Shown here one piece after another: positions 1 through 5,853 of a stretch of DNA of 5,853 bases (positions within the stretch are counted from its first letter, which is position 1; each line of letters starts with the position of its first letter). This stretch comes from Hodarchaeum sp048939725. GTDB lineage: Archaea > Asgardarchaeota > Heimdallarchaeia > Hodarchaeales > Hodarchaeaceae. The stretch is from contig JBHLPG010000253.1 of NCBI GenBank assembly GCA_048939725.1, positions 1 through 5,853 on the forward strand, written 5' to 3'. The notes beneath the pieces were generated by a model that searched no databases, was not told where the DNA came from, and saw only the letters and a program-made list of their open reading frames with translations. A program made the position numbers and the translations under genes.

Positions 1-278
1 TGGAAGGAAACTTTAGTAGAACTAATCATTTTCACTCTTTCACGTTCAAGAATGCCAACATTTACTAAAGAAGTTATCAAACCTCGAACTTTTGCTGGGG
101 TTGCTGTGGTATCCTTTCCTAATAGTGCTGAAAAAATATCAGTAATTCCCTGAACTGTATTCTGGTCAGCCCTTTGACCTAAATAAACTGCGATTAAGCA
201 AAGTGCTCGATTATAATTCTCTAATACTTTAAGTGTCTCGACAAGCTTAGTGAAAGGATCTTCTTCTTCGGAAGCCAT
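1..278 (-). CDS. winged-helix-like protein, partial (C-terminus beyond left edge)
   Basis: This open frame lies on the minus strand, begins with ATG at 278-276 and runs off the left edge after 92 complete codons. The N-terminus is acidic (MASEEEDPF). Predicted helices follow around residues 11-34 (LVETLKVLENYNRALCLIAV) and 43-54. Residues 59-80 (ATPAKVRGLITSLVNVGILE) have the look of a winged-helix recognition helix plus the start of a wing: a turn, a basic helix with a VxxLI-xxLV pattern, then a G-I-L-x-R step. It therefore resembles a small helix-turn-helix protein, but I do not recognise a named family. It starts 28 bases after the stop of the upstream GTPase gene and is probably cotranscribed with it. 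No strong ribosome-binding match precedes the ATG; an AGGATC lies about 8-13 bases upstream. DNA binding is an inference; a protein-interaction winged helix is equally possible. Confidence 0.7.
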   Translation of the reverse strand, partial: MASEEEDPFTKLVETLKVLENYNRALCLIAVYLGQRADQNTVQGITDIFSALLGKDTTATPAKVRGLITSLVNVGILERERVKMISSTKVSF

Positions 279-306
279 ATCATCTGATCCTATGTGGTTC
301 TTACGT

Positions 307-888
307 TTATTGTCCTTCCCAAACATCGAAAGCTGAGGTGTCTCGATCAAAATCACACAGACTTAAAATCCCTTTCAAGCAATTCTCTTGATATTCTTTG
401 TGTTTCTCATCAGTAGTTCTTAAGGCAACAGTAGGGAAAATTTCTCTAACAAGTTTCTTTCTTTCATCAATGAAAAAAGAACTAACTTCTTCTTGATATT
501 TCTTTAAGTTCTCAGGTGCTAAATCATATTTATTAAGATAGACTGCAATAGCTTTAGTTGGAATTTCGAACCCCCGATAGAATTTAAATTGTTCTTCAAG
601 ATTTTCAGTCAGATCAAACATGCAAAGGAATCTATTAGCATTCCTTAAGACGTAAACTCGATAGTAATCCGTTATCGGTGTTTGGTGTCCTCCTGTCCCA
701 TATAGAACGTGTATAAACCCCTTGGATGTGAATCTGATAAAATCAACGGTTTGTGTTGTGTACATTTCTGGTCCACCTGGAGCACCTGCAAGAATTTTTT
801 CATCAGAAGACGCTAAGGAATTCATAAAAGAGACGAAGACCGATGTCTTCCCACAATTCATTGTACCTAAGATGCCAATGTTTACCAT
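307..888 (-). CDS. small Ras-like GTPase of MglA/Rup type
   Basis: The product is a 193-residue, single-domain GTP-binding protein, a normal length for a free-standing small GTPase. The P-loop is at residues 8-16 (GTMNCGKTS, G1). A probable switch I threonine is T45, in TQTVDF, which aligns with the TIGVDF-type G2 of Rab-like proteins. The G3 site at residues 62-69 reads LYGTGGHQ. The base-specificity motif NKYD is at 119-122 (G4), and ALRTT at 155-159 is a possible G5. In G3 the usual Asp is Gly, as in the LFGTPGQ motif of prokaryotic MglA/Rup-like GTPases, and the catalytic Gln position holds His. There is no signal peptide, membrane segment or C-terminal prenylation cysteine, so it is probably cytosolic. 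Its upstream neighbour is divergent; the winged-helix-like gene follows 28 bases downstream. No roadblock/MglB partner is present here. GTPase identity is firm; its pathway is unknown. Confidence 0.9.
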   Translation of the reverse strand: MVNIGILGTMNCGKTSVFVSFMNSLASSDEKILAGAPGGPEMYTTQTVDFIRFTSKGFIHVLYGTGGHQTPITDYYRVYVLRNANRFLCMFDLTENLEEQFKFYRGFEIPTKAIAVYLNKYDLAPENLKKYQEEVSSFFIDERKKLVREIFPTVALRTTDEKHKEYQENCLKGILSLCDFDRDTSAFDVWEGQ

Positions 889-932
889 TATTTTCCGACC
901 ACTTCTTTGACGATATATGTCTATAGATGATT

Positions 933-941
933 CTTTTATAT
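933..941 (-). promoter_or_regulatory. candidate archaeal TATA box for the GTPase operon
   Basis: On the minus strand this reads ATATAAAAG, close to the archaeal TATA consensus, with CCGAA just upstream as a possible weak BRE. Transcription about 27 bases downstream would start near 910, leaving a leader of about 22 bases before the ATG at 888. A second AT-rich site (912-919) would instead give a nearly leaderless transcript. The assignment rests on motif and spacing only. Confidence 0.4.
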
Positions 942-1026
942 TCGGAGGGAATACAAGAAGGACTTTCTTAACAAGTATTACTTCTTCTAATTACTCTAGC
1001 TTTAATTAAGAGCAATTTTTTAATAT

Positions 1027-1036
1027 ATCATATGAT
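1027..1036. repeat. short perfect palindrome in divergent intergenic region
   Basis: ATCATATGAT is a perfect 10-base palindrome roughly midway between the two divergent start codons (888 and 1155). Scattered matching bases lie outside it (1020-1024 against 1039-1043). It could be an operator for a dimeric regulator, but palindromes this short arise easily in AT-rich DNA. The rest of 889-1154 is AT-rich and shows no gene. Confidence 0.2.
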
Positions 1037-1105
1037 CAATAAACCTAAGTTGATAAAGTTTATTTAATACCTTACATTACGTATTTTCAGATTACAGACT
1101 CTTAA

Positions 1106-1127
1106 TTTAAATTGACCGATATTTAAT
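1106..1127 (+). promoter_or_regulatory. candidate TATA region for the HerA-like ATPase gene
   Basis: Two overlapping AT-rich boxes occur here: TTTAAATT (1106-1113) and GATATTTAAT (1119-1127 core). With the usual spacing of about 27 bases, the first would start transcription near 1137 and the second near 1150, so the mRNA would have a very short or no leader ahead of ATG 1155. Which box is used cannot be decided from sequence. Confidence 0.3.
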
Positions 1128-1145
1128 CTTTCTAATGTGGTAAAT

Positions 1146-1149
1146 GGTG
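1146..1149 (+). promoter_or_regulatory. ribosome-binding match deciding the ATPase start
   Basis: GGTG sits five bases before ATG 1155 and matches the GGTGA part of the archaeal Shine-Dalgarno sequence. The upstream in-frame GTG at 1137 has no such match (AATCTTTCTAAT precedes it). This favours the ATG as the true start, shortening the protein by six residues. Confidence 0.45.
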
Positions 1150-1154
1150 TTCAT

Positions 1155-4100
1155 ATGTCTGATCCAGAATTTTATCTAGGAAGGATGGAGGAGGAACAGT
1201 TTAAAGTACCGAGTACTACCTTTTTGACTCATGCAGCAGTGCTAGGGGCTAGTGGCTCTGGAAAAACTGTAGTTTGTAAGTCCATTGTTGAGGAAGCGAT
1301 TCTAGCAGATATTCCCATCATAGCTGTTGATCCAAAGGGAGATATTGGTGCCCTTGGCATCGGACTTGGAGAATTTACTAAAGATAAATTATTAATTCAT
1401 GCTGAAGTAGAAGCTGAAGACCGTGGGGGTGGAGATCCAGGACAAATCGCTGAAGAATGGATTGAGCTATATCAAGACAAGCTGGAGGATTCATTTGGGG
1501 AAGATTATGCAAAAATTGAGAAAGATTTTTCGGATAAAGTTGCAGTTATTCTTATAACTCCCAAAAATTCCGCGGGTGTCCAAATATCTTTGACGCCTAG
1601 CTTTGAGAAGCCTCCTAATTATGATGAATTGATGACCGAATCTCCTGATGCTCTGTTAAGCACTCTAGATTTAAAAATTCAATTATTACTTTCTCGTTGT
1701 GGGATTGGTACAAGTTCCTCAACTGATAACCGCGTAATTTTCTTGAGCAATTTGATAAGAAATTTCTGGGAAGAAGGCAAACAAAAGAATGTGGCACTGG
1801 AACAACTTATTGAGGGTATTCAAGACCCTCCATTTACAAAGGTCGGTTCCTTATCGGTTGATAAATTTATTTCTAAAACAAAACGATCAGAATTAGCGAG
1901 GAACATTAATGCACTTATGGTTCGAGCAGTACCTGGCGTAGATCTTGACTTTGATAAAATGATAGACTTAGCTAAAAAGCAAAAGAAAACACCGATAATT
2001 GTTTTTGACTTACGTAAGATCACTGATGCTGATGAGAAAAATAATTTTGTAGCTGAAATACTTGGAGAAGTACAAAGATGGGCATGGTCAAAGGGTGGAA
2101 CTAGTAGATTACGAGCTATGTTGTATTTTGATGAATTATATGGGTTTATGCCTGCAGGAGCATTAAGTCCACCTTCTAAAACCGCGTTATTGATAATTTT
2201 AAAGCAAGCGCGTGCTGCAGGTTTGGGATGTGTGTTGGCTACACAAAATCCTGGAGATCTGGATTATCGTGGCCTTTCCAATATCGCAACGTGGGTTTTA
2301 GGAAGATTAGCTACGAATCAGGATATTGCAAAGGTTGAGGGAGCATTAAAACCAGTTTTTGAGGGAGCAGGAGGAACCCCAGAAGAATTTTCACAATTAA
2401 TGGGACAAATTAGAGCATTAAAACCTGGGAATTTTATTGCTTATAATCCAAAATATGGTGTAAATCGACTTAAAACTCGGTGGTTACTAAGCCTCCACAA
2501 AGGTCCTTTGACAGATAACGAAATCAAAGTTTTAACACTTAGACCACCCAAACCAAAGAAAAAAGCAAAGCCAAAAAAAGAAGTTGTTGTAGCAGAGTTA
2601 GCAGAAGAAGCACCAAAAATAGAACTTGAATTCAGCAAGAAAAAACCTTCAACAGGGAAGATCACAGAACGATTTCTTAACCCTAAAATCCCTCTAAAAG
2701 GAAAACAACGAGATATCATTCTGTTTAATAGACTAAGTATATCAGGTGATCCTAAGATTGATGGATTTACCGTTGAATTTGGAAAAACAACGAATTTTTA
2801 CTCCCCAATTTATTACTCAACAACTAAAATTAATATCAAGCGGATAATCAAGGAAGGCACACTCGATTTTTCAGTTGAAATTGTAGATGAAATGACCCGC
2901 TCATTCGATTTAAGCAGGAAGATTGAATGGAATGCTACAACAATTGAAGGCATTCATGCCTCATCATTACCCCCTTCTGATTTACAAATCCAACCCTTGG
3001 ATGGAATTCAGTTTTATAAACTTGACAAGGAGATAATTACAAAATTACCTGATAATATAATTTGGTATTTTACGCAAAATCCTTTCAAAGAAGCAGAGGC
3101 TATATATCACCATCAATTACGAGAATTTGAAAAGAATGAAGTTGAAAAATTAGCAGGAAGGAAGGTAAGGAAGGAATTATCTAAATTATCCAATCAGATA
3201 AGTCGTTTCGAAGAGAGGATGGAAAATGAAAATCGAAAATTAGATGAAACAATGATTCGATTGGAGACCCTGCAAGCAGAGAAACGCGCACGAGATGCGG
3301 AGGGTAAATCAAGTAAGGCTACTGAGCGTTCCATAGATTCTAGTGAAGCTAAAATTGTAAGACATGAAGAAAAGATTCGTGAACTACGTGATCAAATTAA
3401 AGAAATAGAGAGTCAGCGTCAAGATCTAATGAAAGAGCAAGAAGCAACTTATGAAGAATTTCATAAAGCAATCGCAAGATTGAAATCAAAAGGGGTTCCT
3501 CAAGATTTTCTCAGGCCAGGAAAAGCTGATGTATCTATCTTTGAGAAAGCAATTTATTGGATTCCTAGATTATTAGTACCAACAACATTAAAGAAAAGTA
3601 AAGATGAGGGAGGTTTCGAAAAACAGCTTATAATTAATTTAAACCTTTATAATGGAAATGCAGATATCGCATGCGATGGATGCGGTCCACAAATCAGTAC
3701 TGAAAATTATTATCAATCATTACTTGAATCAGAAATATCTCCTCCTATATTTATCTGTTTGGAATGCTTGAAAACATTTTGTAGTGAACATATTACATTC
3801 TGTTCTGATTGTGGAAAAAGAGCATGTCTTGATCATTCTCAAGAATGTGTAGTATGTAAAAAACCCATGTGCACCGCGTGTGGTGTTGTTGACGAAACGA
3901 CTGGTGGTATCCTCTGTAATGAACACTCTTGGAATTGTATTGTATGTGGAAAAGGTTTTAGCGCGGAAATCCCTTACAAAATGGGTCACACTGAACAGAA
4001 ACCTGTCTGTGAGAATTGTGAACCTGATTATTTGTTTATCTGTCCTGAATGTGGTCAAGTAGAAGCCAAAAGTACTGCTAAAGTTTGTGATGGTTGTGGA

Positions 4101-4229
4101 AAACATTTTTGTCCTGATCATATGACTAATTGTAGAAAATGCCAAGCCCTAGTATGTAATGAATGTGGTAGAGTCAAGGTTAGGATTAAAAATGAAGAAG
4201 TTGTCGCTCGTTGTGTAAATTGTTCGTAA
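1155..4229 (+). CDS. HerA/FtsK-type ATPase with coiled coil and C-terminal zinc-knuckle array
   Basis: This encodes a 1024-residue P-loop motor of the HerA/FtsK superfamily. Visible motifs are Walker A GASGSGKT (31-38), the family-typical IAVDPKGDIG (56-65), Walker B LYFDE (323-327) followed by LYGFMP, a sensor-like ATQNPGDLDYRGLSN (362-376) and a possible arginine finger in GRL (383-385). Walker A begins only 30 residues in, so HerA's N-terminal HAS-barrel is absent. This fits the subgroup with DPKGD and ATQNPxDLDYxGLSN motifs known from bacterial DUF87-like ATPases with C-terminal coiled coils. After the motor come a Lys/Pro-rich linker (463-476), a middle domain (about 500-640), a charged coiled coil (about 650-775), a segment with YWIP (801-804), and a Cys-rich tail (838-1024) with 28 Cys and four CxxH histidines. 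Known relatives form ring-shaped nucleic-acid motors; the substrate here is unknown. No membrane segment is seen. An in-frame GTG at 1137 is the alternative start. Confidence 0.9.
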   Translation: MSDPEFYLGRMEEEQFKVPSTTFLTHAAVLGASGSGKTVVCKSIVEEAILADIPIIAVDPKGDIGALGIGLGEFTKDKLLIHAEVEAEDRGGGDPGQIAEEWIELYQDKLEDSFGEDYAKIEKDFSDKVAVILITPKNSAGVQISLTPSFEKPPNYDELMTESPDALLSTLDLKIQLLLSRCGIGTSSSTDNRVIFLSNLIRNFWEEGKQKNVALEQLIEGIQDPPFTKVGSLSVDKFISKTKRSELARNINALMVRAVPGVDLDFDKMIDLAKKQKKTPIIVFDLRKITDADEKNNFVAEILGEVQRWAWSKGGTSRLRAMLYFDELYGFMPAGALSPPSKTALLIILKQARAAGLGCVLATQNPGDLDYRGLSNIATWVLGRLATNQDIAKVEGALKPVFEGAGGTPEEFSQLMGQIRALKPGNFIAYNPKYGVNRLKTRWLLSLHKGPLTDNEIKVLTLRPPKPKKKAKPKKEVVVAELAEEAPKIELEFSKKKPSTGKITERFLNPKIPLKGKQRDIILFNRLSISGDPKIDGFTVEFGKTTNFYSPIYYSTTKINIKRIIKEGTLDFSVEIVDEMTRSFDLSRKIEWNATTIEGIHASSLPPSDLQIQPLDGIQFYKLDKEIITKLPDNIIWYFTQNPFKEAEAIYHHQLREFEKNEVEKLAGRKVRKELSKLSNQISRFEERMENENRKLDETMIRLETLQAEKRARDAEGKSSKATERSIDSSEAKIVRHEEKIRELRDQIKEIESQRQDLMKEQEATYEEFHKAIARLKSKGVPQDFLRPGKADVSIFEKAIYWIPRLLVPTTLKKSKDEGGFEKQLIINLNLYNGNADIACDGCGPQISTENYYQSLLESEISPPIFICLECLKTFCSEHITFCSDCGKRACLDHSQECVVCKKPMCTACGVVDETTGGILCNEHSWNCIVCGKGFSAEIPYKMGHTEQKPVCENCEPDYLFICPECGQVEAKSTAKVCDGCGKHFCPDHMTNCRKCQALVCNECGRVKVRIKNEEVVARCVNCS
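3756..4223 (+). repeat. protein-level tandem Cys/His knuckle array within the ATPase gene
   Basis: The tail of the ATPase repeats the unit CxxC-x4-CxxH-x3 with a 15-residue period. Units begin at C868, C883 and C898 (the last ends in CxxC), and the pattern resumes at C978 and C993. Between them are looser pairs: C921/H924, C928/C931, C952/C955 and C963/C966. The DNA keeps traces of duplication: the 36 bases at 3801-3836 and 4086-4121 encode CSDCGKRACLDH and CDGCGKHFCPDH and share seven of twelve codons exactly. Counting C840 and C843 upstream, there are 28 Cys plus four CxxH His, or 32 ligands, enough for eight four-coordinate zinc sites. The metal assignment is inference. Confidence 0.8.
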
Positions 4230-4268
4230 TCTATTAACTTAATTCATTTTGCCTTGATCACAACTGTA

Positions 4269-4277
4269 ATATAAATA
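4269..4277 (+). promoter_or_regulatory. candidate TATA box for the DUF3795 gene
   Basis: The sequence reads ATATAAATA and lies 40 bases past the ATPase stop. A start about 27 bases downstream (near 4301) would leave a leader of about 40 bases carrying the GAGGT ribosome-binding site, which suggests the DUF3795 gene is transcribed on its own. Confidence 0.4.
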
Positions 4278-4329
4278 GAAAATTAAGTGAATTAGTAATT
4301 ATCATTGTTGGAATTTTGGAAAATTTAAT

Positions 4330-4334
4330 GAGGT
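4330..4334 (+). promoter_or_regulatory. ribosome-binding site for TTG-initiated DUF3795 gene
   Basis: GAGGT is followed by a seven-base spacer and then TTG at 4342. An in-frame TGA at 4336-4338 excludes any earlier start, so the TTG is well supported. A nearby ATG at 4328 is in another frame and closes after 12 codons. Confidence 0.6.
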
Positions 4335-4341
4335 TTGAGAA

Positions 4342-4677
4342 TTGTCTATCGCATATTGTGGATTAGATTGTAGTAAATGCCCTGCTTTTATTGCAAAACG
4401 AGATGATAATCAAGAACTACGTGAAAAGACTGCAAAAGAGTGGTCAAGTGGTGGTTTTACGGTTAAGCCTGAAGAAGTGAATTGTAACGGATGTCATTCT
4501 ACTCAAGACCTTATACCATTCTGTGCTAAGTGTAACGTTCGGAACTGCGCTATAGAAAGAGACCATAATACTTGTGCGGAGTGTGGTGACTACCCATGTT
4601 CAGATAAACTTGAAACTTTGTGGCATCGACTCAAAACACCTCAATCGAAAGTAACACTTGATAACTTGCGTAACTGA
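4342..4677 (+). CDS. DUF3795-family cysteine-rich small protein
   Basis: The product has 111 residues and begins at a TTG codon read as Met. It has the hallmark DUF3795 N-terminus YCGLDCSKCPAFIA (5-18), followed by a charged helix with REKTAKEW (27-34), a CNGC pair (48-51), then CAKCNVRNCAIE (61-72) and CAECGDYPC (78-86). The C-terminal segment ends in VTLDNLR. The eleven cysteines are C6, C10, C13, C48, C51, C61, C64, C69, C78, C81 and C86, typical of the family in arrangement and length. The pattern suggests metal binding (zinc or iron-sulfur), but no function has been established for the family that I know of. It is cytosolic by appearance, with no signal peptide or membrane helix. It lies 112 bases after the ATPase gene and ends in a terminator-like hairpin, so it is probably a single-gene unit. 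Confidence 0.88.
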   Translation: MSIAYCGLDCSKCPAFIAKRDDNQELREKTAKEWSSGGFTVKPEEVNCNGCHSTQDLIPFCAKCNVRNCAIERDHNTCAECGDYPCSDKLETLWHRLKTPQSKVTLDNLRN

Positions 4678-4707
4678 AAGTTACAGGGGTTTAAAAGAGA
4701 TTTTCTG

Positions 4708-4754
4708 AACTGGTTGAAATATAATTACTCAACAACTTTTTCAATCAGTTTTTT
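4708..4754 (+). terminator. hairpin plus T-run terminator after DUF3795 gene
   Basis: The left arm AACTGGTTGAAA (4708-4719) pairs with TTTCAATCAGTT (4739-4750), giving 12 base pairs of which one is a G-U wobble. The loop is 19 bases, and a run of six T (4749-4754) overlaps and follows the stem end. It starts 30 bases past the DUF3795 stop. A weaker alternative pairing, GTTGA (4713-4717) with TCAAC (4729-4733), would compete. Archaeal termination usually needs only the T-run, so the hairpin may be auxiliary. Confidence 0.55.
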
Positions 4755-4830
4755 ATGGAGGCTTTCAGGCTCTAGATAACAGCGATTCAGACGATGGAAT
4801 CGTTCCAGTTACTTTGTGATGTGTTAATCT

Positions 4831-5748
4831 GTGAAAGAATATTTTCGAATCATTCGAGAGTTGATAATTCTTTCTCGGCCCGAATGGGGTTTTATCTTTG
4901 CAGGGGTCGCTTATATGTTAAGTCTTTTCTATTTATTACCCTTGAATTCACTTGTAGTTGCATGGTTATCCATCTATGCTTTCGCTTGCGGTCATTTCAG
5001 TCTAAATGGATTTTTTGATAGAGATTCAGATGCGATAAATCCCCGTAGTTTCTCACTTCGTAATCCTCTTGTATCCTCAAACCACCTTTCATCGCAAATG
5101 ATCTATTTTTGGATTGTCATTTTGTGGTTCTCGGTCATTCCATTAAATATCTTTTTCATTCCAGAGGCACAAACTTTCCCTAAGCTTCCACTTGCTTTTG
5201 GAGCATATTTCCTAGCCATCTTAGGATCCATTAGTTATTCAGTACCTCCTTTAAGAGTTAAATCAAGGCCATATATTGATTTATTAATCACAGTCTTAAT
5301 TATTGGTGTCTTTATTCCTTTCTATATTGGACTGCTTGGAAATAACACAATTGTTGATACACCACTATTAATTTATGGTATCATTTTGAGTGTCTTGCTT
5401 GTTGCAGGGATTCATTTACCAACTATTCTGACAGATTTAGAGGTCGATCAGGAAAATGGTGAGATGACAACAGCAGTCCTTTTAGGGTGGAAAAAAGCTT
5501 CTTACCTCACCTCTATATTGATTTGCATTAGAGTAACTGGTTTCGCTTTAGTGAACTTCGCACTTATGAATGAAGGGGTTCTTATTCCCACTTTTTTGCC
5601 TTTTTTATTAGGAATTATAGAGCTGATACTCGCAATTAATTTAGCTAAGAAAAAAAATCGGGATGCAGCTCTTCTTTTATGGAAGGTTGTCATTCTTACT
5701 AGTATAGTGGGAGGAATACTTTTTGGGCTACTTTATACTCCCAATTAA
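4831..5748 (+). CDS. UbiA-family membrane prenyltransferase
   Basis: The product is a 305-residue integral membrane protein, normal for UbiA enzymes, which transfer a prenyl chain from a polyprenyl diphosphate to an acceptor. The first Asp-rich motif is NGFFDRDSD (59-67), keeping N59, D63 and D67. The connecting YSVPPLRVK (136-144) is a family signature. The second Asp motif DLEVDQENGEMTT (202-214) supplies D202 and D206 for magnesium-diphosphate binding. About nine hydrophobic helices are visible (roughly 20-38, 41-58, 91-111, 118-135, 149-168, 178-198, 225-246, 250-271 and 283-301). The start is GTG at 4831: an in-frame TAA lies at 4825-4827, and GTGAT (4816-4820) is a plausible ribosome-binding match. 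The residues after motif one (INPR, NPLVSS) differ from the DRPIPSG-like stretch of typical archaeal lipid (DGGGP) synthases, so a quinone, carotenoid or other acceptor is possible. The substrate cannot be read from the sequence. Confidence 0.9.
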   Translation: MKEYFRIIRELIILSRPEWGFIFAGVAYMLSLFYLLPLNSLVVAWLSIYAFACGHFSLNGFFDRDSDAINPRSFSLRNPLVSSNHLSSQMIYFWIVILWFSVIPLNIFFIPEAQTFPKLPLAFGAYFLAILGSISYSVPPLRVKSRPYIDLLITVLIIGVFIPFYIGLLGNNTIVDTPLLIYGIILSVLLVAGIHLPTILTDLEVDQENGEMTTAVLLGWKKASYLTSILICIRVTGFALVNFALMNEGVLIPTFLPFLLGIIELILAINLAKKKNRDAALLLWKVVILTSIVGGILFGLLYTPN

Positions 5749-5759
5749 GAGGCACTGAT

Positions 5760-5853
5760 TTATTTCAATTCTTCAAGTAAATCAAGAAAGTCAGCATAAG
5801 GAATAGCAGTCCAGCTTTCTGCAAAAGTTGCACCTGCTGCTCGAGAAAGCAAA
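5760..5853 (-). CDS. unidentified protein, C-terminal fragment (enters from right edge)
   Basis: An open frame on the minus strand enters from the right edge (first full codon 5852-5850) and ends at TAA, 5762-5760. The last 30 residues include SRAAGATFAESW and end in ADFLDLLEELK, a soluble, helix-prone, acidic end. The composition is protein-like and the frame stays open across the whole stretch, while the stop sits only 11 bases from the converging UbiA stop, as expected for tightly packed convergent genes. The piece is too short to assign a family. No obvious terminator separates the two genes. Confidence 0.6.
   Translation of the reverse strand, partial: LLSRAAGATFAESWTAIPYADFLDLLEELK

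Noticed and set aside
722..910. 62-codon plus-strand open frame over the GTPase start
   Set aside because: It is antisense to a GTPase with intact P-loop motifs and has no recognisable product.
1015..1021. T-run in the divergent intergenic region as a terminator
   Set aside because: No gene reads into it on the plus strand; it is better explained by AT-rich promoter DNA.
1137..1154. GTG start giving a 1030-residue ATPase
   Set aside because: No ribosome-binding match precedes it, whereas ATG 1155 has GGTG at five bases and gives the N-terminus expected for the family.
3729..4145. 138-codon minus-strand open frame opposite the Cys-rich tail
   Set aside because: Its Thr/Phe-rich composition is what reverse-reading of the Cys, Lys and Glu codons produces; the sense strand carries the ordered CxxC pattern.
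3756..4223. Cys-rich tail as a eukaryotic RING finger (ubiquitin ligase)
   Set aside because: The spacing is a regular 15-residue knuckle repeat rather than the C3HC4 cross-brace spacing, and no ubiquitin-system gene is in the window.
1155..4229. ATPase as part of a phage defence or conjugation system
   Set aside because: No nuclease, relaxase, NurA-like partner, integrase or repeat borders are present; the neighbours look like ordinary cellular genes.
4237..4288. Inverted repeat ACTTAATT / AATTAAGT downstream of the ATPase gene as a terminator
   Set aside because: The arms are only eight A/T-rich pairs, 36 bases apart, with no T-run after the right arm; this is likely chance.
4794..5018. 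74-codon plus-strand open frame starting before the UbiA gene
   Set aside because: It overlaps UbiA in another frame, and its sequence is a frame-shifted reading of the first membrane helices.

Overview
The window looks archaeal, and an Asgard-type archaeon is my best guess, though this is not proven. The pointers are a low-GC genome, TATA-like boxes upstream of genes, ribosome-binding matches of the GAGGT/GGTG/GTGAT type, a free-standing small Ras-like GTPase, a DUF3795 cysteine protein and a UbiA prenyltransferase. No rRNA, tRNA, CRISPR array or insertion sequence was found.

Layout. Bases 1-888 hold two minus-strand genes in what looks like one operon: a small MglA/Rup-like GTPase (888-307), then a winged-helix-like protein (278 to beyond the left edge). 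A 266-base divergent intergenic region (889-1154) separates them from the main gene. That gene (1155-4229, plus) encodes a 1024-residue HerA/FtsK-type P-loop ATPase with a basic linker, a middle domain, a long coiled coil and a C-terminal array of 28 cysteines, part of it built on a 15-residue CxxC-x4-CxxH period. Next comes a small 11-cysteine DUF3795 protein (4342-4677, TTG start), with its own likely TATA box and a hairpin plus T-run terminator (4708-4754). A nine-helix UbiA-family prenyltransferase follows (4831-5748). A minus-strand gene enters from the right edge and stops at 5760, converging on the prenyltransferase with only 11 bases between the stop codons.

How the genes relate. Only the GTPase and winged-helix genes form a convincing operon. 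The ATPase and the GTPase are transcribed away from each other from one shared region and could be co-regulated, but no direct functional link is visible. DUF3795 and UbiA are separated by a terminator-like structure and are probably independent units. The most unusual element is the HerA-type motor carrying the periodic zinc-knuckle tail. The second is the GTPase with an altered G3 motif, paired with a putative DNA-binding partner.
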